DNA of 64,000 nucleotides from Sphingomonas endolithica (GTDB taxonomy: Bacteria > Pseudomonadota > Alphaproteobacteria > Sphingomonadales > Sphingomonadaceae). The stretch is taken from positions 1,009,001 to 1,073,000 of the forward strand of contig NZ_CP103057.1 in the NCBI RefSeq assembly GCF_025231525.1, written 5' to 3'. Position numbers and translations under genes: made by a program. Positions 52,701 through 60,943 of this stretch are shown here, in pieces. The notes below the pieces were generated by a model. The model saw only the letters and a program-made list of their open reading frames with translations. It ran no database searches and was not told the origin of the DNA. How positions within the stretch are numbered: position 1 is the first letter of the stretch; each line of letters opens with the position of its first letter.

Positions 52701-53184
52701 ATTCCTCGCGCGCTTCCAGCGGTCGGAACCCCGGCACCAGCCCCGCTTCGATCGGGAAGGCCGCGAGCAATCCCTGGCAGAAGCCATGGATCGTCTGGAT
52801 ACGGATGCCGCCGCCCGGCGCATCCAGCACCTTGGCGAACAAGGTGCGGGCAGCAGCCACCATCGTATCATCCGGCGCCTCGCCCAGCGCTTCCAGGTCG
52901 CTGAACAACGCCGGTCGCGGCATGCGCACCCATGCCGCCAGCCGCTGGCTGATCCGCCCTGCCATCTCGGCCGCGCCCGCCTTGGTGAAGGTCAGGCACA
53001 GGATCGCGCCCGGATCGGTACCGCGCAGCAACAGCCGAAACACGCGCGCCGCCAGCACCTGCGTCTTGCCCGTGCCCGCCGACGCCGATAGCCAGACATG
53101 CGCATCGGGGGCGCTGGCCCGCGCTTGCGCACCGATCAGCCGCGGCAGCGGACGGTTACCGCCGCTCACGGCCATACCATTCAT
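49753..53184 (-). CDS. addA: double-strand-break repair helicase AddA
   Basis: The 1143-residue UvrD-like helicase/nuclease has HVWLSASAGTGKTQVLAARVFRLLL (Walker A), ILCLTFTKAGAAEMAGRI, VLIDEAQDTNAHQWRIVRAL (motif II), TLFTVGDQKQAIFGFQGTDP, VRVMTAHGAKGLQAPLVIL and WRLFYVAATRAEERLVI. A C-terminal RecB-type nuclease domain holds VRVVDFKTGRQSP and YHLRQMAAYVHAL. With AddB it resects DNA ends for RecA. The form is alphaproteobacterial (RecBCD absent). Its start (ATG at 53184, or 53175) lies inside the 3' end of addB, so the two are translationally coupled. Confidence 0.95.
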   Translation of the reverse strand: MNGMAVSGGNRPLPRLIGAQARASAPDAHVWLSASAGTGKTQVLAARVFRLLLRGTDPGAILCLTFTKAGAAEMAGRISQRLAAWVRMPRPALFSDLEALGEAPDDTMVAAARTLFAKVLDAPGGGIRIQTIHGFCQGLLAAFPIEAGLVPGFRPLEAREESLLAREALAEMLVAASERDIAIVGALSLRLGEGEAENFLRACARAPDAMAALPSEIGPFLRGAMDLPLGDIDEEIAGACDDCAFDHETLDAVGGFNAAWGTKGGVERAGLVSAWLDRAPAERAATLHDLHKVWAKADGDVRSFGKGQAPQHPDYAELAGGLYETCAALLSMRTRAAYADLLADALSVGRDYAAAYALAKRRMGAVDFDDLIRATVDLFDQPGMGEWIRYKLDQVTEHVLIDEAQDTNAHQWRIVRALADEFFAGQGAHAPNTRTLFTVGDQKQAIFGFQGTDPRNFEAAELYFSRRAEEALGDDATSPEERGLPMAQLSLTQSFRSTRPVLEFVDAVIEAIGAPAMGAAEVDTHASEVPGPGAVELWPPVVTGGSDEEAEGWVPDATRALAANIARQVKAWLYGPTPLMLDSKGRALRPEDVMILVKRRGELASLVVARLYAERVPVAGVDRLRLNAPLSVQDLLAAIRFVLQPGDDLSLASLLVSPLIGWTQDELMAAAPRGSGSLWQHLSRTQPRERLAPLLQILSRADIATPYRFLEEMLSGPLGGRRKLLRRLGQEARDPIEELLNAALDFESASTPSLQRFLDWFDRGDVEIVRDPSAPLDAVRVMTAHGAKGLQAPLVILADATADPTRTPARVLKWAPEGVELPFPIFRPRGAERGGTLGEVIEAAERRELEEHWRLFYVAATRAEERLVIAGALGPMAKGVPPEQSWYAAADHAFTALQIDPAEDVRTFGGRERQKPVALQRGPAETSAAAEAVPDWARRDAPEEARPPRPLAPSSLGDDAVADPPPSPAMRAAAERGRLIHALFERLPAVPVEERAAAAERWLAGAGGVADATVRAEIAATVVAVLADPAHADLFGPQSLAEAPIAAVVGNGVVVSGTVDRLLVTDSHVRVVDFKTGRQSPAGLADVPSYHLRQMAAYVHALAVIFPDRTIEAALLYTSGPVLFDLPAALIEAHKPGFADVSP

Positions 53185-56100
53185 CGAGCCGCATCAATTG
53201 GTCATACTCGGCATACGGCGCGAATTCCGGATGCAGCTTGGCCTCGAACGGCGCATCGCCGGTCAGCCATGCGCGGGCCGCTTCGGCAAAATGGTGCGCG
53301 GCGGTCTGCGTGAATTCCGCGGTCGGGATGCGGTCGCGCTTGCCTACGGGATCGACCGGCGTCGTGACATAGCCGAAACCGTCGCCCTTGCGCCCGAGCG
53401 ACCAATATTCGAACGCGGTGGCCGTCCCCTTGATCCCGTCATACCCGCCATATTCCGCGATCAGCCCGAGCAACCCGAGTTGCAGGCTGAACCCCGCCCG
53501 CAACGCCGCGGCCGATGGCGGCTGCCCGGTCTTGTAATCGATCACCGCCAGCCCGCCTCCCGGCATACGATCGATACGGTCGAACTTACCGGTGAGCGTT
53601 ACCCCCGCGATCGACATCTTCCCCTCCTGCTCGACCGCCAGCACGCTGCGCCCGCTCTCCGCGCCCTCGATGATCTTGGCGGAGATCCAGTCGATCGCCT
53701 CCATCAGGCGCGGCTGCCACAAGGCGCGCATCATCGGGTGCGTGCGCTCGTCCGCCAGCATGGCCAGCGCGCGCGGCCGGAGCGCGGCGGGGTCGCACTT
53801 GTCCTCGCGCGCCCAGGCTTCCAGCACATCGTGCACCGCCGTCCCGCGCCACGCCGCGCTGGGATCGGCATCGACCGGGTCGAGTGCCGCCAGCCGCAGG
53901 ATGCGCTTGGCGTAGAACGCGTACGGATCGGCCTTCAGGCGATCGACATCGGTCACCGCGATACGCGTCGGTCGCAACTCCGCCGGCGGCGACGGCCGGG
54001 GATGCTCGGCCGGCACATGCTCGCCGGTATCGTCCAGCGCGCGCGTCCATCCTTCCAGATCGCGTGCACGATCGAACCGCTCGGCGGCCAGGGCCTGCAA
54101 CCGCAACCAGAAACGCGAGGCGATCGCCGGCGATTTCGCATCCCGCCGCGCCCGCGTCATCAGCGCGTTCGGTGCGCCGAGGGCACCCGCCAGATCATGC
54201 GCGGCGAGCCCCACGCGTCGCTCCAGCCCGGGCAGGCCCAATTCGCTGCGGATGCGCGGCGCCAGCCACGGGTCGGGCGCCGGTTGCCCCGGCCATGTCC
54301 CTTCGTTCAATCCGCCCAGAATCATCAGATCGGCGGTCTGCAGCCGCGCCTCGATCAGACCGTAAATGGCCAGGCGCGGATGGCGGCCTTGCTGCAACCG
54401 TACGGCCACCTCGTCCATCAGCGTCTTGAGCAATGGCGCGAGGCTCTCCGGCTCGACCAGTGCTGGACCGGCGGCTGCCTGCACTTCCAGTTCGGACAGC
54501 AATTCCGCCGCCGCGCGTCCGGCCGGGCCGGACCACAATTCATCGCCGCACAAGGTCTGCGCCGTCTCGCGCAGCGCGGCGATCATCGCCGGCAGCGGTT
54601 GCGCCCCCCCGGCGAACAGCGCTTCGACCGGTGCGAGCAGCGCGCGGGCCTGGGGCCACCAAGCGGCCGCTGCGGCCGATCTTGCCCCCCTCCCTGAAAG
54701 GGAGGCGCCGGGGGTGGGTTGGTCCTGTGCGGAACGGTCCTGAGTCTCAGCCCCCACCCCCGGCCCCTCCCTTCCATTGAGGGGAGGAGAAAGATGCGCA
54801 TCGATGCCCGCGAGCCCGGCGGCCGGGCGTGGCCCGCGCATCACCCGGTCGAGGCTTCGTGCGCCTTCCAGCCAGGCCGCGCGCGGCGCGCCGGTCTGCA
54901 CCAGCGGATGCTTGATCAGCGCCAGCAGCGCCAGGGGCGCGAAGCGCTGCACCGCGGCCTCGGCCAGCGCGGTCAGCAAGGTGCCGGGCGGCAGGATCGA
55001 CAGCGGCCGTCCAGCCGTATCGTCGATCTCGATGTTCCAGCGCCGCATATGCGCCGCCACGCGCCGCGCCAGGCCGCGATCCGGCGTGACGAGGGCGGCC
55101 GTCCGCCGTTCGGTCTCCAGTACCTGGCGCAAGGCGAGCGCGATCGCCTGCGCCTCTTCGGCCGGCGTCGCCAGCTCGGCTGCGGCGATGCCTGCCAGGC
55201 GCCTTTGGTCCGCTTCCAGCGTCGTCCACTTGCCGGTGAATGCAGCCGGCGCCAGCGCATTGGCGACGGCGCGGCCGCGGTCGACGGTCGCGTCATGATC
55301 GCTGCCGCCGCGCCAGGTGGCGAACTCGGCGCGGTTGACGCTCATCCGCTCCAGCAGCAGCTTCAGGTGGAATTGCGGATGCGTCTCGATCGAGCGCTTG
55401 CGCCGGGCAGTGACCGGGTCGGGCGCATGGGGCCCGAGCGCCGCCCATTCGTCGTCGTCCATGCCCGTCGCCAGATCGGCCAGCACCACCATCCCCTCGG
55501 GGAGTTCCGACACGCAGCGCAACAGCCGCGCCACCGACGGCGCGCTGTCGATCACCCCGGCGGCGCAGACAAAGCCATCGGGAGGCGCCACCCGCCATCT
55601 TGCCGCCAGCCGATCGAGCAGCAATGCCCGCCGCGTCGCCAGATCGATCCGGCCGAGCCGCTGCAATTCGCCGGGCCAGCGATCGAGCACGATCCCGAAC
55701 AGCGCCAGAGACTTCTGCCAGTGGCTCGACAATTCCTCGGTCAATTCCAGTTCGCGCAGGCGGCTTGGGCGCACCTCCTCGACCAGCAACTGGTCTAGCG
55801 TCCGGGCGAGTTCCCCCGCCAGCCGTACCGCCTCCGCCGCATCGACCGGTTGCCCGGCCTTGGCACGTTCCTCGGCAACCAGGCGGGCCAGGATCATACG
55901 TCGCTGGAGCGGCGGCACCGCGGGCGGCACGGTGTCGTCGCCGGCGGCTGGGTCGATCGCCGAGCCCACTGCCTCGTCGAGCTCGGGATCGCCGATCGCC
56001 ACCAATCGCGGCAACAGCAGCCCACCCTCGCTCGCGCGCACGAAGGCGTCGGTCACCGCGCGCTTGGCGCGATTGTTGGGCAGCAGCACCAGTCCGCGCG

Positions 56101-56212
56101 CAAGGCGCATGCGGTCCCCGCCCGCCCGCCGGATCAAGCCGGTGGCCAGGGCATCCGCAAACGCCCGATGGGCCGGGATCGTGAAGAGCGCCGGCTTGCC
56201 GCGCTCAGCCAT
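53156..56212 (-). CDS. addB: double-strand-break repair protein AddB
   Basis: The 1018-residue protein has the AddB layout. The helicase-like N-terminal region starts FTIPAHRAFADALATGL with LARGLVLLPNNRAKRAVTDAF. The middle carries LMILGGLNEGTWPG. The C-terminal nuclease domain (about 840-1018) has KFDRIDRMPGGGLAVIDYKTGQPPSAAAL. The N-terminal Walker A of Firmicutes AddB is not apparent, as usual in alphaproteobacteria. A stretch at residues 474-510 (54682-54792) is not protein-like: it is a palindromic repeat of the family also seen at 46468, read through in frame. The start at 56212 overlaps murU by 8 bp. Confidence 0.93.
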   Translation of the reverse strand: MAERGKPALFTIPAHRAFADALATGLIRRAGGDRMRLARGLVLLPNNRAKRAVTDAFVRASEGGLLLPRLVAIGDPELDEAVGSAIDPAAGDDTVPPAVPPLQRRMILARLVAEERAKAGQPVDAAEAVRLAGELARTLDQLLVEEVRPSRLRELELTEELSSHWQKSLALFGIVLDRWPGELQRLGRIDLATRRALLLDRLAARWRVAPPDGFVCAAGVIDSAPSVARLLRCVSELPEGMVVLADLATGMDDDEWAALGPHAPDPVTARRKRSIETHPQFHLKLLLERMSVNRAEFATWRGGSDHDATVDRGRAVANALAPAAFTGKWTTLEADQRRLAGIAAAELATPAEEAQAIALALRQVLETERRTAALVTPDRGLARRVAAHMRRWNIEIDDTAGRPLSILPPGTLLTALAEAAVQRFAPLALLALIKHPLVQTGAPRAAWLEGARSLDRVMRGPRPAAGLAGIDAHLSPPLNGREGPGVGAETQDRSAQDQPTPGASLSGRGARSAAAAAWWPQARALLAPVEALFAGGAQPLPAMIAALRETAQTLCGDELWSGPAGRAAAELLSELEVQAAAGPALVEPESLAPLLKTLMDEVAVRLQQGRHPRLAIYGLIEARLQTADLMILGGLNEGTWPGQPAPDPWLAPRIRSELGLPGLERRVGLAAHDLAGALGAPNALMTRARRDAKSPAIASRFWLRLQALAAERFDRARDLEGWTRALDDTGEHVPAEHPRPSPPAELRPTRIAVTDVDRLKADPYAFYAKRILRLAALDPVDADPSAAWRGTAVHDVLEAWAREDKCDPAALRPRALAMLADERTHPMMRALWQPRLMEAIDWISAKIIEGAESGRSVLAVEQEGKMSIAGVTLTGKFDRIDRMPGGGLAVIDYKTGQPPSAAALRAGFSLQLGLLGLIAEYGGYDGIKGTATAFEYWSLGRKGDGFGYVTTPVDPVGKRDRIPTAEFTQTAAHHFAEAARAWLTGDAPFEAKLHPEFAPYAEYDQLMRLDEWYGRERR
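54682..54792. repeat. palindromic element inside addB, in frame (family E)
   Basis: A CCCCTCCCTGAAAGGGAGG hairpin, a CCGGGGGTGGG arm (54708-54718) with its complement CCCACCCCCGG (54753-54763), and a final CCCCTCCCTTCCATTGAGGG hairpin form a compound palindrome of about 110 bases. It lies within the addB coding region and keeps the frame open. It encodes a Pro/Gly/Ser-rich loop between two helical parts. Confidence 0.75.
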
Positions 56213-56957
56213 CCGCCAGCATCGCCTCGACCTGCGGGATCGCCCCCGGCGTGCCGACATCGAACCAGAGCCCCTGGTGCACCAGCCCGTAGGCGCGCCC
56301 CGCGGCGATCGCCCGTTCCCAGAACAGCATCGTCGAGAACGGCCCCTCCGGCCAATCGGCGATCACCCGCGGCGACAAGATCTGCACGCCGGTATAGACG
56401 AACGGGGCAGGCTTGCCCGGCACGCGCCGCCCGACGATCCGGCCGTTCGGATCGATCCGGAAGTCGCCCTGCCCGGCATGGCAATGCGCCTGCGCCAGTG
56501 GCACCAGCAGCAGCAGCGCATCCATCGTCGCATCGTCCCACCGCGCCGCCAGCGCGCGGATCGCGTCGGTCGGCCCGTCGATCCACAGATTGTCCGAATT
56601 GATCACCAGGAACGGCGCGCCGCCGATCAGGTCGCGCGCCTGCACGATCCCGCCGCCCGTCTCCATCAGCGCACGGCGCTCGTCGGACACGACCAGATCG
56701 ATGCCCTTCACCCGCGCGGCGAGATGCGCCTCCAGCGCGTCGGCCATGTAATGCACGTTGACGACGGCGCGCTTGACGCCGGCGCTGCGCAAGCGATCGA
56801 ACACATGGTCGATCAGCGGCCGTCCCGCTACCTCGACCAGCGGCTTGGGCCGCGTCGCGGTGAGCGGACGCATGCGTTTGCCCAGGCCCGCGGCCATCAC
56901 CATCGCCGTTTCGGGCACGTTGCCGCCGGGGTCGGGGCGGATCGCCAGCGTCTTCAT
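56205..56957 (-). CDS. murU: N-acetylmuramate-1-phosphate uridylyltransferase (MurU-like)
   Basis: The 250-residue nucleotidyltransferase begins with ETAMVMAAGLGKRMRPLTATRPKPLVEVAGRPLIDH (the GxGxRMxPLT nucleotide-binding loop and K-P-L-V). FLVINSDNLWID (metal-binding Asp) and LWFDVGTPGAI follow. Sugar-1-phosphate uridylyltransferases share these. Directly upstream lies an AmgK-type kinase, and the AmgK-MurU pair makes UDP-MurNAc from MurNAc, bypassing de novo synthesis and giving intrinsic fosfomycin tolerance in pseudomonads. The start at 56957 shares ATGA with the amgK stop. The specificity is inferred from this pairing. Confidence 0.85.
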   Translation of the reverse strand: MKTLAIRPDPGGNVPETAMVMAAGLGKRMRPLTATRPKPLVEVAGRPLIDHVFDRLRSAGVKRAVVNVHYMADALEAHLAARVKGIDLVVSDERRALMETGGGIVQARDLIGGAPFLVINSDNLWIDGPTDAIRALAARWDDATMDALLLLVPLAQAHCHAGQGDFRIDPNGRIVGRRVPGKPAPFVYTGVQILSPRVIADWPEGPFSTMLFWERAIAAGRAYGLVHQGLWFDVGTPGAIPQVEAMLADG

Positions 56958-57940
56958 GCCGACAACGCCATCGGATCGCCGCGGCGCTCGGCCGGGATGT
57001 TGATATCGAACCATGCCTTGACCGGTGCGAGGGCGGGATGCGCGAGATCGTGTTCCAGATAGCCCCACACACGGGGGCACAAAGTGGGATAGCGGGTCTT
57101 GCCATCGCGCCTCCACAGCCGCGTGAAGATGCCGATGATCTTCGCATTCCGCTGCGCGCCGAGCACGTGATACGCCGCGTCGAACCGCTCGTCGGCGCCG
57201 GTGATGTCGCGGTACCGTGCCAGCATTTCCGCCTCCAGATCGGGCGCGACATCGCGCCTGGCATCCTGCAGCAGCGATACCAGATCGTAGGCCGGGTGCC
57301 CGGCCAGCGCGTCCTGGAAATCGAGCAGGCCAAGCGCCTCGCTGCCATTCATGTCGATCAGCATCAGGTTCTCGGCATGGTAATCGCGCAGCACGGTCAC
57401 CTGCGGCCCCTCGACGGCCACGTCGAACACCGCGTCCCATGCCGCGGTGTAGCCGGCCGTGTCGGGCGCGATCCCCACCGCCGGGCAATACCATTCGGTC
57501 AGCAAATTGGCCTCGCGGAGCAGCACCGCTTTGTCATAAGGCGGTACGTCCGATGGCGCATGCCCCCGCAGCCGCACCAGAATGTCGATCGCCGTCTCGT
57601 ACAGCTGCCGGGTGCGCGCCGGCTCGGCATCCAGCGTCTCGCGCATCCTTTGGTCACCGAAATCCTCGATCAGCACCAGGCCCTGGTCGAGATCGACGCC
57701 GTGGATCGCCGGCGCCGCAAACCCGCGCTCGGCGAGCCACTGCGCCACGGCGATGAACGGCCGGGGATCCTCGTGCGGTGGCGGCGCATCCATCAGGATG
57801 GCGTTGCGGCCACCCTGCACGGCACGGAAATAGCGCCGGAACGAGGCGTCCCCCGCCACCGGTATCAGGACCGCCCCGCCCCAGCCCTGAACGGATAGGA
57901 AATCTGCTGCCCCGGCGGGCGGAATCATGTCTGCGGCCAT
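56954..57940 (-). CDS. amgK: anomeric MurNAc/GlcNAc kinase (AmgK-like)
   Basis: The 328-residue aminoglycoside-phosphotransferase-fold kinase has LIPVAGDASFRRYFRAVQGG (glycine-rich loop), LVLIEDFGDQRMRETL and VTVLRDYHAENLMLID (catalytic-loop Asp and Asn). LGLLDFQDALAGHPAYDLVSLLQDARRD (DFG-like Asp) follows. AmgK phosphorylates MurNAc and GlcNAc at the anomeric carbon; MurU then adds UMP. The gene is wedged between tsaE (overlap) and murU (ATGA overlap), a conserved alphaproteobacterial order. The ATG at 57940 is chosen because GGAAGG lies 4 bases upstream; 57928 and 57952 are alternatives. Confidence 0.87.
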   Translation of the reverse strand: MAADMIPPAGAADFLSVQGWGGAVLIPVAGDASFRRYFRAVQGGRNAILMDAPPPHEDPRPFIAVAQWLAERGFAAPAIHGVDLDQGLVLIEDFGDQRMRETLDAEPARTRQLYETAIDILVRLRGHAPSDVPPYDKAVLLREANLLTEWYCPAVGIAPDTAGYTAAWDAVFDVAVEGPQVTVLRDYHAENLMLIDMNGSEALGLLDFQDALAGHPAYDLVSLLQDARRDVAPDLEAEMLARYRDITGADERFDAAYHVLGAQRNAKIIGIFTRLWRRDGKTRYPTLCPRVWGYLEHDLAHPALAPVKAWFDINIPAERRGDPMALSA

Positions 57941-58368
57941 CGCGCCTTCCATGCCGCCGGGACCTCGGCTGTCAAGCCGCGCGTCCCATCCGGCAGGATC
58001 TCCAGCGTCAGGGCGAGTGCCGCGGGCCAGTATTCCGGCGCCCGTTTGGGCCATTCGACGATCAACAGCGAGTCCGACGCCGCCTCCTCCAGCCCAAGCT
58101 CCTTCAACTCGTCGGGGTCGCCGATGCGGTACAGATCGACGTGCAGCACCGGCAGGCGCACCTCGGGCGGCGCATAAGGCTGGACGATCGCGAAGCTGGG
58201 ACTAGGCGCCTCGCCCGCCAAGCCCAACGCCGCGAGGAGCCCGCGTGCGATGCTCGTCTTGCCCGCCCCCAATGGCCCGGCCAGGGTGATGACGTCGCCC
58301 GCCACCGCAAGCGCCGCGAGATCGGCGCCGAGCGTCTCGCTCGCCTGGGCATTCGCCAGCACGATCAT
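57925..58368 (-). CDS. tsaE: tRNA t6A-modification ATPase TsaE
   Basis: The 147-residue P-loop ATPase has VITLAGPLGAGKTSIARGLLAALG (Walker A), SPSFAIVQPY and LPVLHVDLYRIGDPDELKELGLEEA. SLLIVEWPKRAPEYWP then follows with the W-x-x-R/K motif of TsaE (YjeE). It drives the TsaBD complex that makes threonylcarbamoyladenosine in tRNAs that read ANN codons. Its ATG overlaps the divL stop as ATGA. It is essential in most bacteria. Confidence 0.95.
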   Translation of the reverse strand: MIVLANAQASETLGADLAALAVAGDVITLAGPLGAGKTSIARGLLAALGLAGEAPSPSFAIVQPYAPPEVRLPVLHVDLYRIGDPDELKELGLEEAASDSLLIVEWPKRAPEYWPAALALTLEILPDGTRGLTAEVPAAWKARWPQT

Positions 58369-60719
58369 CGCCGCGGCAGCGCCACGGTGATCAACGTTCC
58401 CTCGCCCGGCGTGGAGACCAGCTCGATCGTGCCGCGATGCGCTTCCACGAACTGCTTGGCGAGCGGCAGACCCAGGCTCAACGCGCGCTCGTCGCCGCGT
58501 ACTTCGCTGCCCTGCTCGAAACGATCGAAGGCGCGGGCGACGGCCGCCTCGCTCATACCCGCGCCATCGTCCGACACCACGATCCGCGCCGCCGCTGCCG
58601 ATCCATCGGCGTGCAGCAGGATGCGGCCACCCTCCGGCGTGCCCGCTACGGCATGACGCAGCAGATGCTCGACTACCTGGCGCAAGCGCTCCGCATCACC
58701 GACGATGCGACCCGCCGACGGCAATATCTCGATCGCCAGATCCTGCCTTCGGCGCTTTGCCGCTGGCGCGACTGCTGCGGCGGCGGCTTGCACGACGCGG
58801 TTCAGATCGACCTCTGCGGTCGCTAGTACCGGCGGCTGCGCCTCGTTCTGCGTCAGATCGAGCACCTCGTCGACCAGCATGCTGAGGCGCTGGACGGATT
58901 CCAGGATCGACTCGACATAGTCCGTACCCGTGGCGCTCAACTTGCCGGCATACCCGCCGCTCAACATCTCGGCGAAGCCGCTGATCGAGGTGAGCGGCGT
59001 GCGCAGCTCGTAGCTCATATTCGCCACGAACGCCGTCTTCACGCGGTCCGCCGCCTCCAGCGCATCGTTGCGGTCGCGCAGCGCGCGCTCGATCCGCCGG
59101 CTGTCGGAGATGTCGAGCATCGTGAACAGCCCGTTGCCATCGGGCAGCGGCACGGCGGCGAATTCGAAGTGCCGACCGTCGGTAAAGGCCACCCGGCCGC
59201 TCCGCTGCTGCCGCTCGACCGTCGCGGCGCGGACCAGCTCGCCGATCAGCACCGCACGTGCCGGGTTGGCGAGCTTGCCCGCCGCGGCATCGGATAGCGC
59301 GTCGACACGCGGGTGAGTGGCGAGAAACGCCTCCTCGAAATCCCACAGCGCGCGGAACTTGTTGTTCCAGATCTGCAGCCGGCCATCTGCGGCGAACACG
59401 CCGATCGCTTCGTACAGATTGTCGAACGTCGCGGTGCGCACGCGCAGCAGCGTATCGCGCGCGCTGGCCAGCTGCACCTGCTCGGTACGATCCTCGAAGA
59501 TCAGCAGCAGCCCGCCGTCGGGCAATGGCTGCGCCACGACACGCAAATGAACGCCGCCGGGGATCGACCAATTCTCCTCGATCGCGCCGCCCGCCGCGAG
59601 AAACCAGTCGCGCCGCTCCGCCTTCCAGCCGGGAAAGTCGCGCACCTCGGGCACCCGATTGGCCTCGCGCATCCGTTCCAGAACGCGTTCGAACTCCGGC
59701 CGATCCGAGAGCCACTCGTTCTTCATCGCGAACATTCGGCGAAACGGCTGGTTGCAGAATACGAGCGTGCGGTCCGCGGCAAACTGCACGACGCCGGCGG
59801 ACAGCCGGTCGAGCATCGCGCGCTGGGCCTCGCCAAACCGCTTGATACCACTGCGCGCCTGTTCGAGATCCTCGATATCCACTGCATAACCCGCCACGCC
59901 GCCGGTCGGCAGTGGCACATCATGCACGCGCAGCATGCGCCTGGAGCCGCGGATCGTCGCTGGCATCACCTGCGTCTGCGGCACCCGCAGGTCGCGCGCC
60001 AGCACCGCCCCGGTGAGCGCGCCGCCCTTTCCCGATCCCTCGACGAGTTCCAGGCCGCGCCGCACCACCTCCTCGGCATCGGTCCCCTCAACCGCCGCGA
60101 CATAGGCCGAATTGACCATGGCCAGCCGCATGTCCGGCCCACGATACCACATCGGCAAGGGTGCCGCCTCGATCAGCCCGGTCAGCGCCTGGAACGCCGT
60201 CCGCGCCGCGCTGCTCTCTTCCGACAATTGCGCGATTTCGGCATGGCTGTCGGTCGCATCGAGCACCCACAACACCACGCCGCCGGGTGCCTGCAGCCCG
60301 AGCGGTGCGCGAGCACCATGAATCATCAGCGATCGCTCCGACCCCTGCACCTTGACCCGGCGCGCGAATGGCCGCCCCGCCTTTTGCGCCGCCGCGAGAT
60401 CCTCGCTCAGCAGCGCCATGTCGGTTGCCGACAACCCAGCCGCACCGTTCGACAGATCGCCGACATAGCGCGGCACGGGCGACAGCCCGAACCAATCGGC
60501 CAGCCGCTCGGACAATTCGACCCGCCCGTCGGTACGCACGACCATCGCCAGTGCGGGAGAGGATGAGAGCAAGGCGCCCAGCCGGGCATTGCGTCCCACA
60601 ATATCGACAGCGCCGCGCCGCGCCCGCAGCCCAATATAGAGCGTGTAAACGGTACCGACGATAAATACGGCGAGGCAAACACCCGCTGTAACACCCTCGC
60701 CCGCTGAAACTTCGATCAC
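58365..60719 (-). CDS. divL: DivL-like PAS sensor kinase with Tyr in place of the H-box His
   Basis: The 784-residue protein has one N-terminal membrane helix (about residues 8-28), then several PAS-type domains (about 45-520). A DHp helix pair with NMSYELRTPLTSISGFAEML follows. The phosphoacceptor His of the SHELRTPL motif is Tyr (residue 570). The ATPase domain is degenerate: the N-box Asn of NLLxNA is His in LLRHAV, while DDGAGM is kept. Caulobacter DivL has the same Tyr substitution and acts in the DivK-CckA-CtrA cell-cycle pathway. I start at the GTG at 60719, with GGAGGGG 5 bases upstream; an ATG at 60749 lacks one. Confidence 0.85.
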   Translation of the reverse strand: MIEVSAGEGVTAGVCLAVFIVGTVYTLYIGLRARRGAVDIVGRNARLGALLSSSPALAMVVRTDGRVELSERLADWFGLSPVPRYVGDLSNGAAGLSATDMALLSEDLAAAQKAGRPFARRVKVQGSERSLMIHGARAPLGLQAPGGVVLWVLDATDSHAEIAQLSEESSAARTAFQALTGLIEAAPLPMWYRGPDMRLAMVNSAYVAAVEGTDAEEVVRRGLELVEGSGKGGALTGAVLARDLRVPQTQVMPATIRGSRRMLRVHDVPLPTGGVAGYAVDIEDLEQARSGIKRFGEAQRAMLDRLSAGVVQFAADRTLVFCNQPFRRMFAMKNEWLSDRPEFERVLERMREANRVPEVRDFPGWKAERRDWFLAAGGAIEENWSIPGGVHLRVVAQPLPDGGLLLIFEDRTEQVQLASARDTLLRVRTATFDNLYEAIGVFAADGRLQIWNNKFRALWDFEEAFLATHPRVDALSDAAAGKLANPARAVLIGELVRAATVERQQRSGRVAFTDGRHFEFAAVPLPDGNGLFTMLDISDSRRIERALRDRNDALEAADRVKTAFVANMSYELRTPLTSISGFAEMLSGGYAGKLSATGTDYVESILESVQRLSMLVDEVLDLTQNEAQPPVLATAEVDLNRVVQAAAAAVAPAAKRRRQDLAIEILPSAGRIVGDAERLRQVVEHLLRHAVAGTPEGGRILLHADGSAAAARIVVSDDGAGMSEAAVARAFDRFEQGSEVRGDERALSLGLPLAKQFVEAHRGTIELVSTPGEGTLITVALPRR

Positions 60720-60897
60720 GGTCGCCCCTCCGGCCCAGCTGACTGCCATAGCCGTTGGGTGGGACGCACGATAGCTGGAACCGCTTCCCTAAATTCCGTC
60801 AGCCGAAGAGCGCGAAGAGAGCCCTCGACTACGGTCAGGAGGTATCGCGAAACCGGTCGACCGTAATATCGCAAAGAAAGTTGATCAAGCGATGCAG

Positions 60898-60926
60898 GAA
60901 GGGGCTCAAAGCGGCTGAGCCCCTTC
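60898..60926 (-). terminator. hairpin below the TonB receptor gene
   Basis: GAAGGGGCTCA and TGAGCCCCTTC make an 11-bp perfect stem with a 7-base loop, 18 bases beyond the receptor's stop. No T-run is present, so termination may depend on Rho or the hairpin may protect the mRNA end. It separates the receptor from divL. Confidence 0.55.
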
Positions 60927-60943
60927 ATGACTGACGTTTAGGC

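Noticed and set aside
50425..53091. An 888-codon plus-strand frame inside addA
   Set aside because: It is antisense to a fully motif-supported helicase gene and has extreme Arg/Gln/His composition.
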